Source: Homalodisca vitripennis (lineage: Eukaryota > Arthropoda > Insecta > Hemiptera > Cicadellidae). From it: a stretch of 64,000 bases of DNA. The notes beneath the pieces were generated by a model. It was not told the DNA's origin and searched no databases. It worked only from the letters and a program-made list of their open reading frames with translations. The position numbers and the translations under genes are program-made. Shown in pieces: positions 1 to 10,896 of this stretch. Every line of letters starts with the position of its first letter. Positions within the stretch are counted from its first letter, which is position 1. The DNA lies in contig NC_060215.1 of the NCBI RefSeq assembly GCF_021130785.1, positions 118,692,501-118,756,500 on the forward strand. The letters are read 5' to 3'.

Positions 1-1
1 A

Positions 2-515
2 CAGTTAGGATTCAGGAAAGGCAAATCGACTATTGACGCTGTAGTGAATCTAGTCGAATTTGTTTTAGAGAGGTTTGAAAATCGAAATACCACCCTAGGT
101 GTGTTTCTCGACTTATCTAAAGCATTCGACTGTGTTGACCACAAAGCTGTGCTTAAAATCTGGAATCTCACGACATCCGAGGCGTGCCACACCTGTGGCT
201 TAGATCATTTCTAAGCGACAGAACAAGTTGTCCATATTTATTTATTAGTTGTCAGATCATCTTTCAAAACCAATTCAATTGAGCTATGGGGTCCCCTAAG
301 GATCAATTCTTAGGCCGATTTTGTTTCTGATGTATTTCAACGACATTGGGTCTTCATTACTGCACGGAAAAGTCGTGCAGTATGCTGATAACACAACTCT
401 CTGTATCAGCGGGAAATCAAAATCTCTTGAGGAAGAACGCACTTTTGTTGAAATCAACAATTGTGTACAACACTTCAACAGCCTCAATCTCAAAACAAAC
501 CCTCGTCAAATTTAG
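2..515 (+). pseudogene. Non-LTR retrotransposon reverse transcriptase fragment, decayed
   Basis: The fragment enters from the left edge of the window. Frame 2 reads QLGFRKGKSTIDAV, then a catalytic block LDLSKAFDCVDH at about 107-142. This is the classic palm motif of animal non-LTR reverse transcriptases, which copy element RNA into DNA at a nicked target. The frame breaks soon after (stop near 210). It resumes in another frame with a remnant of the PQGSIL block near 288-315, and then YADNTTLCI at 381-407, where the catalytic YADD has become YADN. It ends at a stop at 513-515. Frame breaks and the lost Asp show an inactive copy. The 5' part (endonuclease, ORF1) lies outside the window or is missing. 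Identification as an RT is secure; the clade is not. Confidence 0.85.
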
Positions 516-861
516 GCGTATTCCTACAATCGACAAAAAGAACTCTCGCCTGTCAGCGTGAATATCTGGTAGTTCGTTCGGTAAATATCTATGCCAGTTG
601 CTTCATACGCATGTATGTCATTCTACATTCAGTATTACAAATAAATTTTTCAATAAAATATAGGGCCTCGAAAGAGTCAACTGTTGCAGATTATTTCAAA
701 GTTCCTTGCCCGATTCACTGAAGTTGTTTATGTTCATTCAAAAACTCAATAATTATAATAAATAGAGTTTTTCAAATATGTTGCTCAAGAAAGGTAATAC
801 TGGTAATTGTCTATACTCGGTTGGCCTATATTGGTAGAGTAGCAATCATATTTCTTGAAAG
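516..861. other. No gene seen
   Basis: A+T-rich sequence downstream of the RT relic. Short open frames continue for a few dozen codons but show no recognisable domain. Part of this may be the 3' end of the same element, but no poly-A tail or target-site duplication is evident. Confidence 0.5.
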
Positions 862-990
862 ATGGTGGTGTGGTGGTTCGGAAGTCACCTTATGCCGTTG
901 GTTCTCAGGTTGTGTTATAGATGGATTCTTAGCCCTAACTTCGCCTGGTAAAATAAGACGTCTTTACTTTACTTTACTTTAACTTTCGCG
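862..990 (+). repeat. Dispersed repeat R1, copy 1 (CTTTA-tailed)
   Basis: The segment begins near gatggtggtgtggtggttcg and ends in a run of CTTTA units (about 960-982). It matches the reverse complement of 24139-24244 along its whole length. Shared stretches include GTTCGGAAGTCA, GCCGTTGGTT, CTAACTTCGCCTG and AAAATAAGA. Two diverged copies in opposite orientation, with a short simple-repeat tail at the same end, suggest a short retroposed element such as a SINE or a LINE 3' end. No A or B box is obvious in it. Confidence 0.7.
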
Positions 991-3744
991 ATTTGTAGGA
1001 GCAAGTGAAAAAACACCTTGTTCGAAAGACATATTGCAATTTTAATGAGCTATACAGACATTAGAGACATAAGACTAATATCTGTTGATTTTTAGCTGGG
1101 AACTACTGAAGGGGTTTTTTCGAAATCTTCCTCAAATATAGGGACCAGTGCCTATGAGGTTACTGGGTTCTTGCCTACGCGTGAAATGTTCTAGTGGAGG
1201 TAATGGACAAGGACCTTGCTCACAAGTAACAAGTTACCAGCATTTTTCCAATTTTGGCTTTAACTGGTTTCTGTGATTTATTTTTATTGTATATGATGTC
1301 CTAAACATTTTTAGAAATAATCATTGACGAGATCATTAATTTGAGGACATCATATGCTTTCGCTGCTTGGATCACAATTTTGCACATTTATTTTTCATTT
1401 TGAAAATAAATGTTGAACTCTTTGTTTCAAGGTGTTTTTGGATTTCACAATAAAATTATAATTGTTTCTAGGAGCCAAAATTCGTTTTGAAATGCATTTT
1501 ATGTCTGCATTTTTGGGGAAAATATACATTTTTAGGACAGCATATGCTAATATGATGGGTACAACATTCAGAGAAAAATTAAAACACAGTTCAGCAGAAT
1601 GTGAGGAATTTAAAAATTCTCACTTTTTTCTAGAAAGTGATGTGTTGATGAGAACAATACTTCCTAGCCTTATATCTCTTTTTGGGCTCTTTAACTAATT
1701 TTCTCCACTAATTATAGCCTGTTTGCCGAAGTACTGGCTGTTGACGATGGATATATGACACTCGATATGTTGGTAATAATGTTGATTGTTGTCTGAGATG
1801 TTACCGTCACTTTAGTTGGCGTTTTACCTAATAACGCAAGGACAAGCGACCTTAGGTGTTTTGTGGATGGGCGATTCAATATTAAAATAACCCTTCAGGA
1901 CATAATCCTGTATGTGATTAGTTAGGTCAGTCAGTATGGCTTAGAACTAGAGTTCATTTCGTTTATGCTGGGTGTACTGTACAAATTTGGCATATTTGTG
2001 TAAATTTTGATAGCGACGTATTCAACATATTTTTCAATTGTTTCATAAATAGAAACAGTGTAAAAAATCTGTCATGAAAATTGTGACCACCACCTCCATT
2101 AAATAGTTGTCGGTATACTTATTGGATAATTTAAAATTTTGGATTTGACGACGCTTAATGTTTTTGTTGTTGAAACCGTTCTCGGTAACTCTATATATGT
2201 CTCTCACTAAGTCTTTAGAAATAAGTTGTATTTCGTCCAGTTTGTTTGTGTAAAATTGAAATACTTGAAAGTGATGTTGACAACCTCCGCGCAACTTGAG
2301 TGAGGATGGCACGATCGTGGTGGGGTGAAAGGATACTAGAGGTTCGTAGGCAATTCCATGTGCAAGAGGCTACACGCAGCGGCATGGGGAGACATCAGCG
2401 ACAGGCTTCGTCACTGTTAGACATTTGGAGACGTTTATGGACCGTGACATCCCTTCGAGGCTGAAGGCACCGGCAGATGATGCAATTTTCTGGTGACTGG
2501 AAATAGCAGCAGCTCTGGAGATGAAGTTTGAAGGGTTCAGTGTTGTTTTTCTTACTAGGCAAGATGAGATTTCCAAATTTTTACGATGCTATCCGTGCTT
2601 AGTAAACAAAAGTCTCCTGACACAACCGCATCCTAAACAATATATATATTTTTTTAATATTTATTTAGTGAGTATTGTCTTTGTTTGTGAAACTAGTCCA
2701 ATGTTCACGGTAGTGATGGAACAGTTAGAGTGCCGATTGCGGTCGATGACCTTTCCAGTTGTCCCTTGAAATCGGTTGACTGTATGCTGGTTCTTGTAGT
2801 GATTATATCAGCAAACAACCAACTACATCGCCCTCATTGTCAAGTCTGCTGTCATGGCTTTCAGTATTTTTGAGAACATCGCATTTTGTACCTGAGCATT
2901 TATTTACAGAAAAATCGCAGTTAAGTGACATTTTCAAAACCAAAAATGGATAAAAAGTTTTGGCGTGGCTGTCCCCAACCACATGAACTTTTCGACTGTT
3001 TTTATCATTAATGTTATTACTAGACGTAAGTCTATTTTCTAACCGGTTAGCTGCAGCTTTCCTAGCCTCTATTGTTACTATTCTTCTTTCGCTATCTTTT
3101 TGCTTTATTTAAAGTGAGACATTGCATTATTTACGTCCAATCTGTTTTCTTAGAAGGTTTTGGAGAGTAAAGAGTAGACGTTTCACACTGGTAGTGGAGA
3201 CTGGAACTTATTAATATCAATGTTCACAAATGTCAGCGAACCTCCTTTGGGGCTTTCTCGGCTAATATTACACATCCTTAATATTGAGAACCACGATGGG
3301 TGCCAACTGAATACGTCTGGATTTCAGAGTCTCTAACTTGCTTACAGCCTACAACGGTTAACTTAAGAATGTCATAGGACGCGTCCGTAGACGTGTAAGT
3401 ATCGCTAATGCGTTAAGAAGAATGCTTTGTCGTTTAATTGCCCTCAGTTTTCTATTTTAGTTGTTGGGCGTGGTCAACAAACCTGAATTGGTTCCTCGTT
3501 AGCTCGGATATTCGAGCAAAGATATGATCCTTGCTTTTCTGGTAGTCATCGTTAGTTTGCACCGCGACAGTCCTTTTCTTTGCTAATATAAAATAAATAA
3601 TAATAAAATAAGTGATATATAAAATATATAATATCCATATAATTAAACACACATTAGAAATTAAATTAAAAATAATGGTTAGAATAAATATTTTATTTTT
3701 ATAGCACAGAATTTATAGGTAATTAATAGTAGTATTCACAGCAT
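991..3744. other. No gene recognised; one G+C-richer patch
   Basis: Mostly A+T-rich unique-looking sequence. A G+C-richer patch at about 2310-2570 is open for 35-70 codons on both strands, for example a plus-strand frame from about 2380 to a TGA at 2487-2489. Neither reading matches a family I know. It could be an old transposon or exon scrap. Nothing else supportable was seen. Confidence 0.4.
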
Positions 3745-3850
3745 CGAAAATAGAAATATCTATTGATAGGTATCGAACCCAGATCAAAAACTTTGTCAGG
3801 CCGCTACTGTCTGTGATCGCTAGTCTACGAGTGTCCCGCTAGATAGGAGT
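3745..3850 (-). repeat. SINE-like remnant with a tRNA B-box-like motif
   Basis: On the minus strand, GGTTCGATACC (3769-3779) fits the RNA polymerase III B-box consensus GGTTCGANNCC. A somewhat G+C-richer segment upstream on that strand, to about 3850, is of the length expected for a tRNA-derived head. I could not find a convincing A box or cloverleaf, so this is not called as a tRNA gene. The motif and its flank (ATTGATAGG next to TCGAACC and AGAT) recur inside repeat B at 39011-39032 and, more diverged, in the second B copy. Confidence 0.35.
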
Positions 3851-5659
3851 CAGCACCAATACATAAGTTACACTCTCCGCAGATAAACAAAGCGAGGCAC
3901 ATGTGCTTACTGCTCTGTTGCTCTTGTTACATCCGTATAGAGGTTATTAGCAAAATATATGCCATACGAATAAACTCGCGTACATTTACCTGAGTATTAA
4001 CAGTTTGGAGCCTTTCAACGTTCTAATTAACAATGTAGTAATCAAACAAATTAGTTTCGACAACAGAACACTTAACCAAAATAAATTAGCACATGACATT
4101 AAGATATAAATGCTACAATTTGTCTCTGATGTCGAAACGATGTATCAAGTTCGTTTTAAGCTTCTTGCTTGCTGATTTTTTTATCTCTTCACACGTACAT
4201 GACTCCAGATTTCAGCAGTGAAGTCTGTACAGCGTCAGATCCCAGACGCTGCACCAAGAAGAAGATGAACTGGAGATTGATTCAGCATTCACATTTTGGT
4301 ATGTTTGTAGAGTCCGCAGTAAAGATATCTGCTCTCAAATATTCTTAATATTTATTTATAATAATAAGATTAACAAACTTTTACTATACTGCCTGTTGTA
4401 TTGAATAAATACTTCAAGAGCCTCATATATAATTCAGTGACTAACTATTAGTTTTTAAAGCACTAGCCTAAATTCCACAAATGCACAAAGCCCTAACCTC
4501 GGCTGACATTCACATTACAGTCAAGAATAAATATATAATAATTTATTTTTCAGACTATTTTACACATGCAATAGCTTCGGCGGGAAGAGTTAATACGAAT
4601 GTTCATCAACATATCCAACACAAAGATGGCGGAGTTGGTTTCACATACTGAAATGCTTTAGTTAAGCACAGCCCTTCTGTTGATAGGTGTTCTCTGATCC
4701 TGGCATACGCACATAGGGTAACCCGGATAGTGCAAATGTGCTGCTGCTTTGTTGTTTATTTATTTACTCGATAGTCAATTAACCTTTTTACTTTCACCAT
4801 TACAATTAGGATTTATATTTTATAAAATAGCAAAAAATTCCTGATGTTTGGCTTAAATGCTCTTTTTGATATAACGTGTTTGGGGGTAGTTTAGTCAGTA
4901 TACGATTCCATCACTAATTATTAATAATATAAGTTGCTGAAAACATAAGTAATGCATAGCTGAAATGTTTTGCTTAAAACAACTTCACATACTATTTGTC
5001 AATATATATTTTCCATGCTAATTATTGCTATAATTATTACTATTATTGTAATGATATAGACTTTATTACTTTTAGTTTGATAAACAATAAAGTTTGCATA
5101 CATTCACGCTTTTGATTTCAAATTAGTTATGTATACATAAATTATTTGAAATTAATTATATTCGGAATACCTATTATATTGTCTTTCATAAAACTGTGTG
5201 TTGTATATATGTATATAGAGTATCTTTAGCATGCTCAATTTAAAAATGGTTATGATTTATAAATCTATTAGAGTTTGTAACTATATGAAACAAAATTATT
5301 ACTTGGAAATCACATATTAATCCCTTACGAGATTAAATATTATTTATTTAAATATTTGTTTTATGAGCTAATCGCCTTAATATTTAGTCCAAGTTCGTTA
5401 GACCAGTTTCATGTTTCTTCCTAAAAATTTACTTGTTTACTTACTACTACTATTGAAGTTATTTACTTTATTGGAGTTGACCAAGTGGTTAAATGAAAAC
5501 AATGCCAAAACTACTGGTACCCACGTTTTCATTGTGTGCACGTTTAAATACTAAAAGTATATTAGGATTTTTATTGTCAGAATTTGTCTTTCTATAGAAC
5601 TGTATGGAGTGTGCGGTTTGAGCACAGAGTAATAAGGTATATACCTCTACTAATCTGTG
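3851..5659. other. No gene seen
   Basis: A+T-rich, no open frame of note and no recognisable repeat on either strand. It ends at the G+C-richer leader of the retrotransposon that begins near 5660. Confidence 0.5.
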
Positions 5660-5815
5660 GTTTGAGTATGTAGCCGAGTCTTGTGCCTGTGTCGCGTGTC
5701 GCTCCGCCTTGTCGTGGTCTTGTCACGGCTAGCCGTGCGGGGTCCTGACGCTCCCGCCTGTGCTCTACGCGCTGTCGGTGCCTGTGCCTCACCTCCTCTC
5801 CACAATGCTCTCCAC

Positions 5816-6474
5816 CACGTCAACGCTCAGTTTATCTTCTGTCACATAAATGAATTCCGCACTATTTTCTATTCCACTCAATTTGATATTATTTTAGTCT
5901 TTGAAACTTAAATCCCATATAAGTGACAAGATTGTTGAGTTTACGGGTACAATATTTATAAAAACGATCGTGCTTCGAAGAGAGGTGGTGGAGTTGCCGC
6001 TTTTATAAAATCTCACCTTCCTGTATCTGTCCTTTACTCTTCTGATAATTCCAGCTTGGGACGTCCTGAGTACATGATTATTGATATTAGTTGTAATGGA
6101 ATACATTTTCTAGTTGCTGTGTGCTACAGGGCACCTACTGTAGTCTGGGTTTTCATGTGGAACTCGAACACTCTCTTATCAATTGTATGGCTCCTTACCA
6201 TCATGTAATTGTAATGGGAAACTTTAACTGCAACTTACTGGGACATGATAACTACGACAATACCATCTTGACTAACCTCTTCCGTTCCTGTAATTTGTCT
6301 ATTCTTCCACTAAACGCCACTCACCACACAGCTACTGCCGACACGTTGCTGGATGTTATGGCGGTTACTGATCCTGATCGCGTTGTGCACCATGAAAACA
6401 TCGTGTCATGGGCCTTTCTCGACATGACCTTATCTTCTATGTTTACAAATACATTCAGATACTCTTCTCAATGA
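5816..6474 (+). pseudogene. APE endonuclease domain of the 5.7-9.2 kb retrotransposon
   Basis: This domain nicks target DNA to prime reverse transcription. It opens with HHVNAQFIFCHINEFR (about 5813-5860), the usual start of EN domains, followed by FDIILVFET near 5881-5907. Then come RGGGVAAFI (5981-6007), YRAP (6124-6135), and MGNFNCNLL at about 6214-6240. In active copies the last block is GDFN, so the metal-binding Asp is lost here. A TLLDV block follows near 6343-6357. At least three frame changes occur between 5900 and 6150. A minus-strand open frame over 5894-6106 is only a shadow of this domain. Confidence 0.75.
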
Positions 6475-6625
6475 TGCGTGGGCTTTATCTTGGAATAAGA
6501 TAATTCTAGCCCCTACTGTTGATCTTATGGTCAATACATTTTGCTCTTTGGTTTCTTCTCTTTGTGACGGCACGCTCCGCTGGTAACGAGGAGAGTTACT
6601 AGGCGGCCAGCTCATTGGATCACTG

Positions 6626-7676
6626 ATGATATACGTAATTTTGCAGGCTCAAAGATACTCTGCATTTCGTAAAGCGAAACGTACTAAATCTCCTGCTGAT
6701 TGGCTGATATATAAAAGATTTGAGGAACAGAGCCAAGCAACAATTCTCATCGCAATAGATCTAAATATAAGCAACAACTACTTTGTGGATATCCCTATTG
6801 ATCTATCCGGTGCCCATGATTATACCAATGAGTTGAGTGTTACTCCACTTAATCGTGCTCGGCATCAGTTATCTTTTGCTGGTGTGACTGAGACTGACGT
6901 TATGAGTGTTATCTTGAGGATTTCTAGTAACGCAGTTGTAGCCGATAAAATATCTATAAAATTGTTGAAACAATTATTCTTCTTTAATATTTCCGTTTGG
7001 TTTCAAACTTGCTATTGTTCGCCCACTTCAGAAATGATCAGGTCCTGGTAACCCTTCAGACTTCAGAGCCATTAGCATTCTTTCAGCTTCATTTAAATGC
7101 CTATGACGAGCGGTTTATCATAAAGTATGTATCTTTGTCGAATCCAATAAAATTTTGTCCAACTTTCAATCAAGATTTGGTTCTAATGACAGTACAACCA
7201 GTGCTCTATTGATAATATACGTTGAGCAATGGAAAAAACTCTCTTTGCCATTATAACACTTTTGGATTTTTCTAAGGCTTTCGATTGCATTTACCACCTA
7301 TTGCTTCTTTTGAAACTGTCTAAAATCGGATTTTCTAATGGCCGTGTGTATTGGTTTGGGTCTTATCTGTCAGATCGTCAGCAGTGTGTTAGGTCCAACG
7401 ACAAAGACTCCTACTGGAAACCTGTGAATCCAGGGGTGCCACAGGGCTCTGTCCTTGGCTCTTTTCTTTTTTAAATTTACATCGAAGACTTAACTGCTAC
7501 GATGAAACACTCATTTTTTCACCTGTGTGCCGACTATTTGGAAAATGTACAGTAACTTTTCCGTTTCAAACTATCCAGACGTAGTTTGCTGACATGGACA
7601 CTGACATTGACGCCATTGCAACGTGGACCTTCAAACACGTACTGACACTTAACGAAAGCAAGACTCAAACTATTTA
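6626..7676 (+). pseudogene. Reverse transcriptase, 5' part, interrupted by nested insertion
   Basis: After a linker, the RT palm is readable as LLDFSKAFDCIYH (about 7258-7299). GVPQGSVLGS follows at about 7432-7461, then CADYLENV near 7520-7543 at the YADD position, so one catalytic Asp is lost. The post-catalytic LNESKTQTIYV (about 7646-7678) is where the reading abruptly becomes A+T-rich foreign sequence. The upstream part (6840-7200) carries the RT fingers only in scraps. The gene was already or has since become inactive, with internal stops near 7051, 7212 and 7474. Confidence 0.75.
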
Positions 7677-8547
7677 TGTTATTTATTTATTTTATTAAAC
7701 GGACAAACCATTTTACAATAAATTACGCAACAGCTGATACAAGCGATAAGGCAATAAAAATACAAAAAAAGAATAAGTGTATAAATCGAGAGAGTGCGAT
7801 ACAATAACATTATGAAGCTTATAAACAACAAGATGTAAACAAAAATATAAACTATTGAAACATAAACAATGAAACTGCAAGATGTGTTCTGCAAATACAG
7901 CAATTAATTAACAAAAATCAGATACTAACAACAATACAATATATATAATAATAAATACCAACAATAATAAACAATGTAAAAGTGCAATAACAGGAATAAA
8001 TAAAATATAATAAATATATAAAAGCAATGAGAACTAATATTAACAGCTAATAAACTATGTAATTTAGCAATAACAAGAATACCATATATTAGTATTAAAA
8101 ATGAGTAATTAATAAGTAGCTAGGAAATAAAATTATTATATAAAATTGCAGTACACGACACTCCGTAGAGGCGCTTCCAATCACTCTTGAGCTGCGATAA
8201 GTGAGGTGGTGTCCTTCCTCCTGAACAGCTGGCCACTGCTGTATAATCAGTAGCTTAATTGGTGAGAGCTTCCACTCCCCGCGCGATGGTCCGCGCCTGT
8301 ACAACCCCAGCAGAAAGAAGAGAGAAGGCCTGCCGGCGAACCTGGTGAAGTCCATCGAAGAACAGGTCACACCCAGACGCAACCCGATTTCCCAGGCGAA
8401 TAAACCTTGCGAAAGGACTGTTGAAGTCGAAGTTGGTTGAGTGGTATCTTCGACCCAGCAGATCTCGAGATCTTGTGTTTGCCGGAACTCTGAGGTCGAT
8501 TTCAGCTAGGAGATCTGGACTATTCTCACTGGAACTTCTACACTTCT
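7677..8547 (-). mobile_element. Nested 5'-truncated non-LTR element: RT C-terminus plus 3' UTR
   Basis: Read on the minus strand from 8547 leftward, this opens with a C-terminal RT tail: DTAQKCRSSSENS, then LRVPANTRSRDLLGRRYHS, then FARFIRLGN (about 8550 to 8380). This is the usual FR.P..R...Y.......P..R...L.N region. A decayed remainder runs to about 8140, followed by a very A+T-rich 3' UTR ending in AATAAAATAAATAA-like sequence at 7677-7700. It sits inside the RT of the plus-strand element and lacks everything upstream, as expected for a 5'-truncated target-primed insertion. Its right boundary is estimated within about 15 bases because both readings fit across it. Confidence 0.7.
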
Positions 8548-9213
8548 GAGCGGTATCGAATTGAACAACTCTCGTGCACTCATTTTGAACAGTTACCCTC
8601 TTTCATACAGTAGGCCTAACAAGGTCACAAATCTGGTACTGACTATTACAAAAAACTCTTAGTTGGCCCGATAATGTTACTGAGACTTGTGTCAAGGTAT
8701 TTGCTGGTATTCTTTGCCCTAAGCAATTTACTATTTATTTACCCTTGAATTTGAAAGTAATGCTAGTGAAGACTCTGATTTTCTATAATTTCGGTTACTG
8801 TAGTGAAGTTATAAATAACATGACTTTCGGACAGATTACAACGTGCTCAAAATTATTGTTTTCGCTTTATCTTCAACCATATAGACGATATGACCATATG
8901 ACACCATTTCAATGGGTTACATATGCTAAAACTGAATCTACTCTGTCAGTTTCACATTTTTGGCATGTTACATTCTGTTTTGCATAACGATTATTCCTCT
9001 TCCTATTTATATGAACGGTTTTCTTTTATTTATGAAACAAGCAATTGGAATACTCAACGTGGAGCCTCTTTTTCGTCTATTCCTGTTCTTCTGGATCATG
9101 TCAGAGGTATTCGTAGTCGGGAACGGTTTCGGGAAATGCAAGGACCATCTGTTTCTAGCCTCGTCGTGTTGACTATTTCGTGGCATAGAGTATGGGACGA
9201 TGGCCTTATATGA
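8548..9213 (+). pseudogene. Reverse transcriptase, 3' part, resuming after the nested insert
   Basis: The plus-strand RT resumes with ILNSYPLSYS (about 8578-8607), VTNLVLTI, NVTETCVKVFAGIL (about 8670-8710), YLPLNLKVMLVKTLI (8733-8776) and FGYCSEVINNMT. These are the thumb and post-RT segments expected after the LNESKTQ block before the insert. It continues in a second frame with LKLNLLCQFHIFGMLH and the tail ERFSFIYETSNWNTQRG, ending near 9213. Frame switches occur near 8925. Together with the upstream half this documents one element cut in two. Confidence 0.75.
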
Positions 9214-9235
9214 ATGGTGTTGGGTAAATATCCCT

Positions 9236-9344
9236 CTCTGTGACTGGAGTTACAGCTGTTAAAGCATCTGGACTCAGTATTGACAAGGAGATGGCTGACC
9301 TTGATATGGACGAACTTCGTCAGCTCCCACCTAGAAAACATTAA
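9236..9344 (+). other. Orphan open frame after a splice-acceptor-like site
   Basis: Just past the retrotransposon, a frame reads from TCTGTGACTGGAGTTACAG (possible acceptor AG at about 9254-9255) through AVKASGLSIDKEMADLDMDE to a TAA at 9342-9344. It is acidic, ordered-looking and G+C-richer than its surroundings. It may be the C-terminal tail of the retroelement ORF, a host terminal exon, or chance. I do not recognise it. Confidence 0.2.
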
Positions 9345-10745
9345 TGAATCTCATCATCAACCCTTAAAGGATTGTTAATGTGTAGTTCGATTAATTTTTT
9401 AGTCGGTTAAGTATTATTGTTAAAAATATACCATGATGTTTTTAAAATATATCTTGACTTGAGCATTGCTTTGTTAAATCATAAGCGTGACTTTTCAGAA
9501 GTTTTTTCATATGTTTTTCGAAAGGCATTGTCCAAACATTAATAATTTGGAAAAGTATTGTATTATTTAAATTTAGTAGTATTTATAAACTTCATATAAT
9601 TTTGGAAAAAAGACTTCCTCATTATTTCGGCGAGAAATAATAAATTTACTTTATAAACTAGCACATCTTTGGTGATCCCTATGAATTTGTGACGCCTCGG
9701 TTGTTTATTTAAAATATTGGTGTTTTGTCTTATAAATCATACACGATATTGATAAAAAAGGCTTTTCCTGCAATAATTTGTTATTTACATGAATGAATAC
9801 TTTTTAAATTTTAAGAAGAAATTCTACTATTGAAGAATTTACTAGTGAACGCTTCAACATATAGACCAATAATGACCGCCACTTATAGGGTTACTAATCA
9901 TTTACTAAAATAAGAGCCCTAATTTTTAACACTCATAGGCCTGATAAATATGATTGTCATTATTATTTTAGTTCACTTTCTGTATTAATGTATATTTGTA
10001 TGAGTAAAAGGTGATTAAGGTTGAGTAATTTATGCGTTTAAATATAGTGATTGTACAATGTGTTTTGTGAGAAAATTAATCAAACTTATTTGAAACAAGT
10101 ATTGCGTATAGTCATAGTTTTAAGTACATTTTAAAGTAGAATAAAGTAGTATAACATTCTATTTAAAGATGTAAATTATTTTGTTAGTAAACGGAGTACA
10201 ATTCTGACTATTATCTAAGCTATTAATTTAGTATGGAATGATTTTTTTATTAGCAAAATATTTGAGCTTCGGTAGTGATGAACTTACAATAGAATATTAA
10301 TTGTAGTGTAAAACGATTAAGCCTGTAAATGTTATTTTATTGCCAACCCAGCAGACGGCCATACACCCATTGCTGACAAAGCGTTATTGTACTATGTGAG
10401 CTTACTGGTTTTCCGGCGTGGAGCTGACATATTGTAAAAGACTACAAACAAAGCACTGATTTTATTATTATTATTATTTATTTACTAATCAATCAAGAAT
10501 TAAATAAATACATGATTTGAATAATTTATATGTAGTGTCATTCGGGAATTAAATATTTATTTTTAATACAGGTTTCATAGCCACCTCCTTCATCTGGCAT
10601 CACAATTGTGATATTTTATAATCGGTTTTATAATTTTTAGATATAAATCAATAAAACTAATATTTAAGATAATAAATAAATAATAGAGAAATAGAAAGAT
10701 TTAACCAAATTTAATCATTAAGTGACTGTAACCCAGCTTTCAAAA
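9345..10745. other. No gene seen
   Basis: Very A+T-rich with homopolymer-rich stretches. No open frame, RNA gene or repeat structure that I can support. A short trinucleotide run of ATT units lies near 10461-10480. Confidence 0.5.
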
Positions 10746-10894
10746 GTATCACTCATCTCTTCGTTATAGTTCGGTAAGACTCGGGTGTTTTCGGTTCCGA
10801 AGTGCCGAAGGCGTACACGCATATTTGTCGAGTTCATTGTTCAGTCTGTCGCGCGCGCGCCGTGTTGTGGTTGTCACCTCCGAACTCAAACTTG
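10746..10894 (+). promoter_or_regulatory. Candidate promoter and noncoding first exon
   Basis: A CpG-bearing patch in very A+T-rich DNA. It contains an arthropod initiator-like TCAGT at 10841-10845, a CG run at about 10850-10861, and a GGTTG at 10869-10873 that resembles a downstream promoter element but lies one base off the strict spacing. A consensus 5' splice site CTTG|GTAAGT follows, with GT at 10895-10896. This pattern (initiator, short G+C-rich leader, strong donor, long A+T-rich intron) is what an insect host gene's first exon looks like. There is no coding evidence, and no downstream exon was found. Confidence 0.35.
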
Positions 10895-10896
10895 GT

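Larger units (their letters stand above)
5660..9215 (+). mobile_element. Decayed non-LTR retrotransposon (EN + RT), split by a nested element
   Basis: A plus-strand EN/RT element. The order is G+C-rich leader (5660-5815), APE-type endonuclease (5816-6474), linker, RT part 1 (to about 7676), a foreign minus-strand insert (7677-8547), and RT part 2 with the C-terminal region (8548 to about 9213). The RT reading stops in the middle of the post-catalytic region and resumes beyond the insert, which establishes the nesting order. There are several frameshifts and stops throughout. No clear target-site duplication or ORF1 was found. The style is that of the CR1/Jockey group, but the clade is not certain. 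Confidence 0.8.

Noticed and set aside
2380..2489. Protein-like plus-strand stretch ending in a stop
   Set aside because: Only about 35 codons, also open on the other strand, and matches nothing I know.
3745..3850. Functional tRNA gene on the minus strand
   Set aside because: Only a B-box-like motif is present; no cloverleaf, anticodon arm or A box could be drawn.
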